Of a DNA stretch of 41,973 nt, positions 40,957 through 41,973 are shown piece by piece. This DNA is from Prevotella sp. (GTDB taxonomy: Bacteria > Bacteroidota > Bacteroidia > Bacteroidales > Bacteroidaceae). How positions within the stretch are numbered: position 1 is the stretch's first letter; every line of letters starts with the position of its first letter. Location of the stretch: assembly GCA_022511065.1 (NCBI GenBank), contig JAFLSG010000001.1, forward strand, positions 127,801 to 169,773. Reading direction: 5' to 3'. The notes beneath the pieces were generated by a model that did no database searches, was not told the DNA's origin, and saw only the letters and a program-made list of their open reading frames with translations. The translations under genes were made by a program, and so were the position numbers.

Positions 40957-41796
40957 ATGAAAACTGCTAAACCCCTGCTGGTGACAGTGTTGCTCATGCT
41001 CCTGCCATTAGCGATGACCGCGCAAAAAGGAACAGTGATGAATCTATGGCCAAACGGAGCGCCGAATAACAACGGCGACAGCAATGACAAGGCGGAACTG
41101 ACGGTGTTTCTGCCCGATGCCAAGAAAGCCACCGGGCGCGCCGTCGTGATGTGCCCCGGAGGCGGGTATTCCCACCTCGCGATGCAGCACGAGGGCACAG
41201 ACTGGGCTACCTTCTTCAACAGTCAGGGCATCGCCCTCATCGTACTGAAATACCGCATGCCCCACGGCAACCCGCAGGTGCCCATCTCCGATGCAGAGGA
41301 GGCGCTGAAGACCGTGCGCCGCAATGCTACCGAGTGGCACATCGACCGCAACGACGTGGGCATCATGGGCTTCTCTGCCGGAGGTCACCTCGCCTCCACC
41401 ATCGCCACGCACTCCAAGGGCGAGGCTGCCCCGAACTTCCAGATACTCTTCTATCCCGTCATCACGATGGACTTGTCGTTCACCCACAAAGGCTCGCACG
41501 ACAATCTGCTCGGTACGGACCACTCGAAGAAGGACATGAAGAAACTGGAAATCGAGTACAGCAACGACCTGCAGGTGAACCGCACCACGCCCCGCGCCTT
41601 CCTCGCCCTGAGCGACGACGACAAGGCGGTGCCGGCTGCCAACGGATTCAACTACTACGAACAGCTCTACCGCCACGACGTGCCTGCCTCCATCCACATC
41701 TACCCCACGGGAGGCCACGGATGGGGCTACCGCGAGTCGTTCGCCTTCCACTACCAGATGATTTTCGAGCTAAAGGGCTGGCTTCAGAGTTTCTGA
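40957..41796 (+). CDS. Secreted alpha/beta hydrolase (acetyl esterase-like)
   Basis: 279 residues. The signal peptide is MKTAKPLLVTVLLMLLPLAMTAQ. The fold has the oxyanion-hole strand 'VVMCPGGGYSHLA' (64-75), the nucleophile Ser140 in GFSAGG, an acid in 'LALSDDDKAVP' and the His in 'IYPTGGHGWGYR'. It belongs to the hormone-sensitive-lipase-like/BD-FAE group, which in gut Bacteroidetes deacetylate xylan or related oligosaccharides. It is divergently transcribed from the SGNH esterase, and both probably act on acetylated plant glycan. A strong hairpin follows at 41819-41852. Confidence 0.88.
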   Translation: MKTAKPLLVTVLLMLLPLAMTAQKGTVMNLWPNGAPNNNGDSNDKAELTVFLPDAKKATGRAVVMCPGGGYSHLAMQHEGTDWATFFNSQGIALIVLKYRMPHGNPQVPISDAEEALKTVRRNATEWHIDRNDVGIMGFSAGGHLASTIATHSKGEAAPNFQILFYPVITMDLSFTHKGSHDNLLGTDHSKKDMKKLEIEYSNDLQVNRTTPRAFLALSDDDKAVPAANGFNYYEQLYRHDVPASIHIYPTGGHGWGYRESFAFHYQMIFELKGWLQSF

Positions 41797-41818
41797 TTCC
41801 CCTACTGACTATCAACAA

Positions 41819-41852
41819 GTTCCCTCTTCGCCCTGAGCGGCGGAGGGGGAAC
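41819..41852 (+). terminator. Terminator after the alpha/beta hydrolase gene
   Basis: A 14-bp stem with two G-U pairs (41819-41832 with 41839-41852) and a loop of 6 nt; a short GATTTGTT follows. Confidence 0.65.
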
Positions 41853-41856
41853 GATT

Positions 41857-41885
41857 TGTTACATTGTTACATGTTACATGTTACA
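41857..41885. repeat. Four copies of TGTTACA
   Basis: TGTTACA at 41857, 41865, 41872 and 41879; the first spacing is 8, the others 7. It is followed by an AT-rich end (from about 41932) where only A and T remain to the window edge. No gene is seen in 41797-41973. Confidence 0.75.
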
Positions 41886-41973
41886 TTAAGGTCGTTTTCG
41901 ATATGCAAGGATGGTGTAAAAATCTCACTATTGATTTATTATATTATTATATATATTATAATATATATAATAA

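Overview
The window looks like chromosomal DNA from a member of the Bacteroidales, most likely Prevotellaceae or a close relative. Reasons: nearly every confident gene is preceded by the Bacteroidetes sigma-A type -7 box (TAnnTTTG, often with TTTG or TTG about 19-20 nt upstream) rather than an E. coli-type promoter. Secreted proteins are mostly SpII lipoproteins or SpI-exported glycan enzymes. The families present (S46 dipeptidyl peptidase, LruC/DUF4842 lipoproteins, DUF5074/YncE-like surface lipoprotein, GH43, GH35, GH106-like) are typical of that phylum. The species cannot be named from sequence alone.

Layout. 1-3066: the end of a TonB-dependent receptor, a beta-propeller lipoprotein and a periplasmic-binding lipoprotein, resembling a BtuB-BtuG-BtuF cobalamin uptake set; a PfkB sugar kinase follows. 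4071-6657 (minus): GH43 glycosidase then a LOG-family protein. 7030-13694: AAA/DUF4143 ATPase, GH35 beta-galactosidase, and on the minus strand a DUF4160-DUF2442 pair running into a GH106-like glycosidase. 13816-14719: a strong promoter, a structured RNA region and a lipocalin-like lipoprotein. 14893-16827: a repeat-rich leader and a DEAD-box helicase with a DbpA-type RNA-binding tail. 16858-21635 (minus): apparent operon of a Gate-domain membrane protein, a Wzx-like flippase and an S46 peptidase. 21751-30053: four LruC-domain lipoproteins, the last only 24 nt downstream of a tRNA(CAU). 30240-32004: ribF and a CPBP protease. 32154-33153 (minus): ECF sigma factor and a membrane protein that is probably its anti-sigma factor. 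33222-38785 (minus): topA-aroK-speA-argB. 38873-41796: Nudix hydrolase, SGNH esterase and a divergent alpha/beta hydrolase.

How the genes fit together. Much of the left and right thirds is nutrient acquisition: capture of a cofactor or chelate at the outer membrane, cleavage of plant-type side chains (arabinose/xylose, galactose, rhamnose, acetyl groups), and peptide trimming by the S46 enzyme. The central LruC cluster is a surface or periplasmic lipoprotein locus of unknown job. The topA block is housekeeping.

The least expected feature is in the intergenic DNA. Four intergenic regions carry degenerate repeats with helical phasing: period 33 at 6858-6956, and period 22 at 8390-8477, 14893-15024 and 23669-23756. 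Three of them are combined with perfect inverted repeats of 15 to 24 bp. Together with the structured RNA region upstream of the lipocalin-like gene, these are the best candidates for something undescribed.
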